From the NCBI GenBank assembly GCA_964491015.1, contig CAZBEY010000003.1, positions 6,192 through 70,191 on the forward strand: 64,000 nucleotides of DNA, written 5' to 3'. The DNA comes from JADFRD01 sp964491015. GTDB taxonomy: Bacteria > Fidelibacterota > Marinisomatia > Marinisomatales > TCS55. Under the pieces are notes generated by a model that had not been told where the DNA came from, did no database searches, and was given only the letters and a program-made list of their open reading frames with translations. Positions 63,813 through 64,000 of this stretch are shown piece by piece; position 1 is the stretch's first letter; the number at the start of each line of letters is the position of its first letter. A program made the position numbers and the translations under genes.

Positions 63813-63895
63813 TAATGATGATTGATTGAACTGATGATGTTTTCTCTTCGGTAGACAAGCAGGCCTTGTGAGATTTCACATACTTTTCAATAAAT

Positions 63896-63928
63896 AACTT
63901 TGCGGAAGTTTGAAACTTTCGCAAAGTT
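63896..63928. repeat. Second FCB-type palindrome
   Basis: AACTTTGCGGAAGTTT (63896-63911) and the inverted AAACTTTCGCAAAGTT (63913-63928) agree in 15 of 16 positions around a single central G, with the same TTT-G-AAA centre as the neighbour at 63781. The arms differ in sequence, so it is a family member rather than a copy. No gene is seen between the two. Confidence 0.85.
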
Positions 63929-64000
63929 TGCGTAAAGAAAACTATAATCGGACTTGACTTAACAACCACAGCCCCATGCAATTTTCCTAATCGCCATTGG

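Noticed and set aside
63778..63981. 67-codon minus-strand reading frame in the terminal intergenic region
   Set aside because: It runs through both palindromes, has no ribosome site, and its translated repeats simply reflect the palindrome sequence.
1..64000. CRISPR array to partner the Cas6b-like gene
   Set aside because: I scanned for regularly spaced direct repeats of 25-40 bases and saw none; the repeats found are palindromic or dispersed.
1..64000. tRNA or rRNA genes
   Set aside because: No cloverleaf with a T-loop GTTCGANNC in an intergenic gap and no rRNA-like block was recognised by eye.

Overview
The window is about 64 kb of AT-rich bacterial chromosome with densely packed genes, and it reads as a Gram-negative member of the FCB superphylum. 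The best overall match is a Candidatus Marinimicrobia (Neomarinimicrobiota/SAR406)-like or closely allied lineage. This rests on a secreted protein ending in a type IX-style sorting domain (YPNPFNPS motif), PorV-like and other outer-membrane barrels, a CsgG-like protein, TolB-type propellers, a Cys-Arg-His exosortase, and palindromic intergenic repeats of the sort seen in FCB genomes. The placement is inference from protein style; no rRNA or tRNA gene was recognised.

Layout. 1-9.9 kb: end of a spermidine-synthase-like/TPR protein, a PQQ-type sugar dehydrogenase, an ABC-2 exporter, a CsgG-like protein, a nucleotide pyrophosphatase-like enzyme and a secreted propeller-like protein. 10-16.7 kb: pcm, a metallopeptidase/TolB-propeller/barrel fusion, a second secreted propeller-like protein, a HAD phosphatase, a base-excision glycosylase and a methyltransferase. 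16.8-21.7 kb: a five-gene operon (barrel, LolD-like ATPase, two FtsX permeases, LolA-like protein) that looks like an envelope lipid or lipoprotein trafficking machine. 21.9-41.9 kb: a long minus-strand housekeeping stretch, transcribed in the order PorV-like, HhH/barrel, amiC, murI, folC, rho, a Cas6b-like protein, an aminotransferase, rpmE, terminator, DUF1385, prfA, prmC, a UbiA prenyltransferase, dnaE, dtd, a B12-binding domain, a TPR protein and an M24 peptidase. 42-42.6 kb: two tandem paralogous small membrane proteins. 42.7-50.9 kb: a surface-glycan cluster (three glycosyltransferases, a methyltransferase-like gene with a disturbed start, an LTA-synthase-like sulfatase, a flippase, a FemAB/GNAT protein). 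51-55.5 kb: eno-ftsB, a repeat-rich 670-bp gap, a hypothetical secreted protein and a MotAB-like stator. 55.7-59 kb: a type IX-sorted secreted protein, a 62-residue PID-CTERM-like protein, an exosortase and an exosortase-partner membrane protein. 59-63.7 kb: rhomboid, a DUF4105-like protein, recO, proS and a SpoU-type rRNA methyltransferase.

Three places deserve most attention. (1) A Cas6b/RAMP-like protein with a long lysine-rich tail sits between rho and rpmE with no CRISPR array or other cas gene in view, and it lacks the usual N-terminal histidines. (2) A compact exosortase system encodes its own tiny sorting substrate and follows a type IX-sorted protein. (3) Two tandem, strongly translated small membrane proteins of unknown role share a glycine/leucine-rich C-terminus. 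The glycan cluster also holds an apparent AUU start with an ideal Shine-Dalgarno, and a neighbouring one-base indel that hides an ATG.
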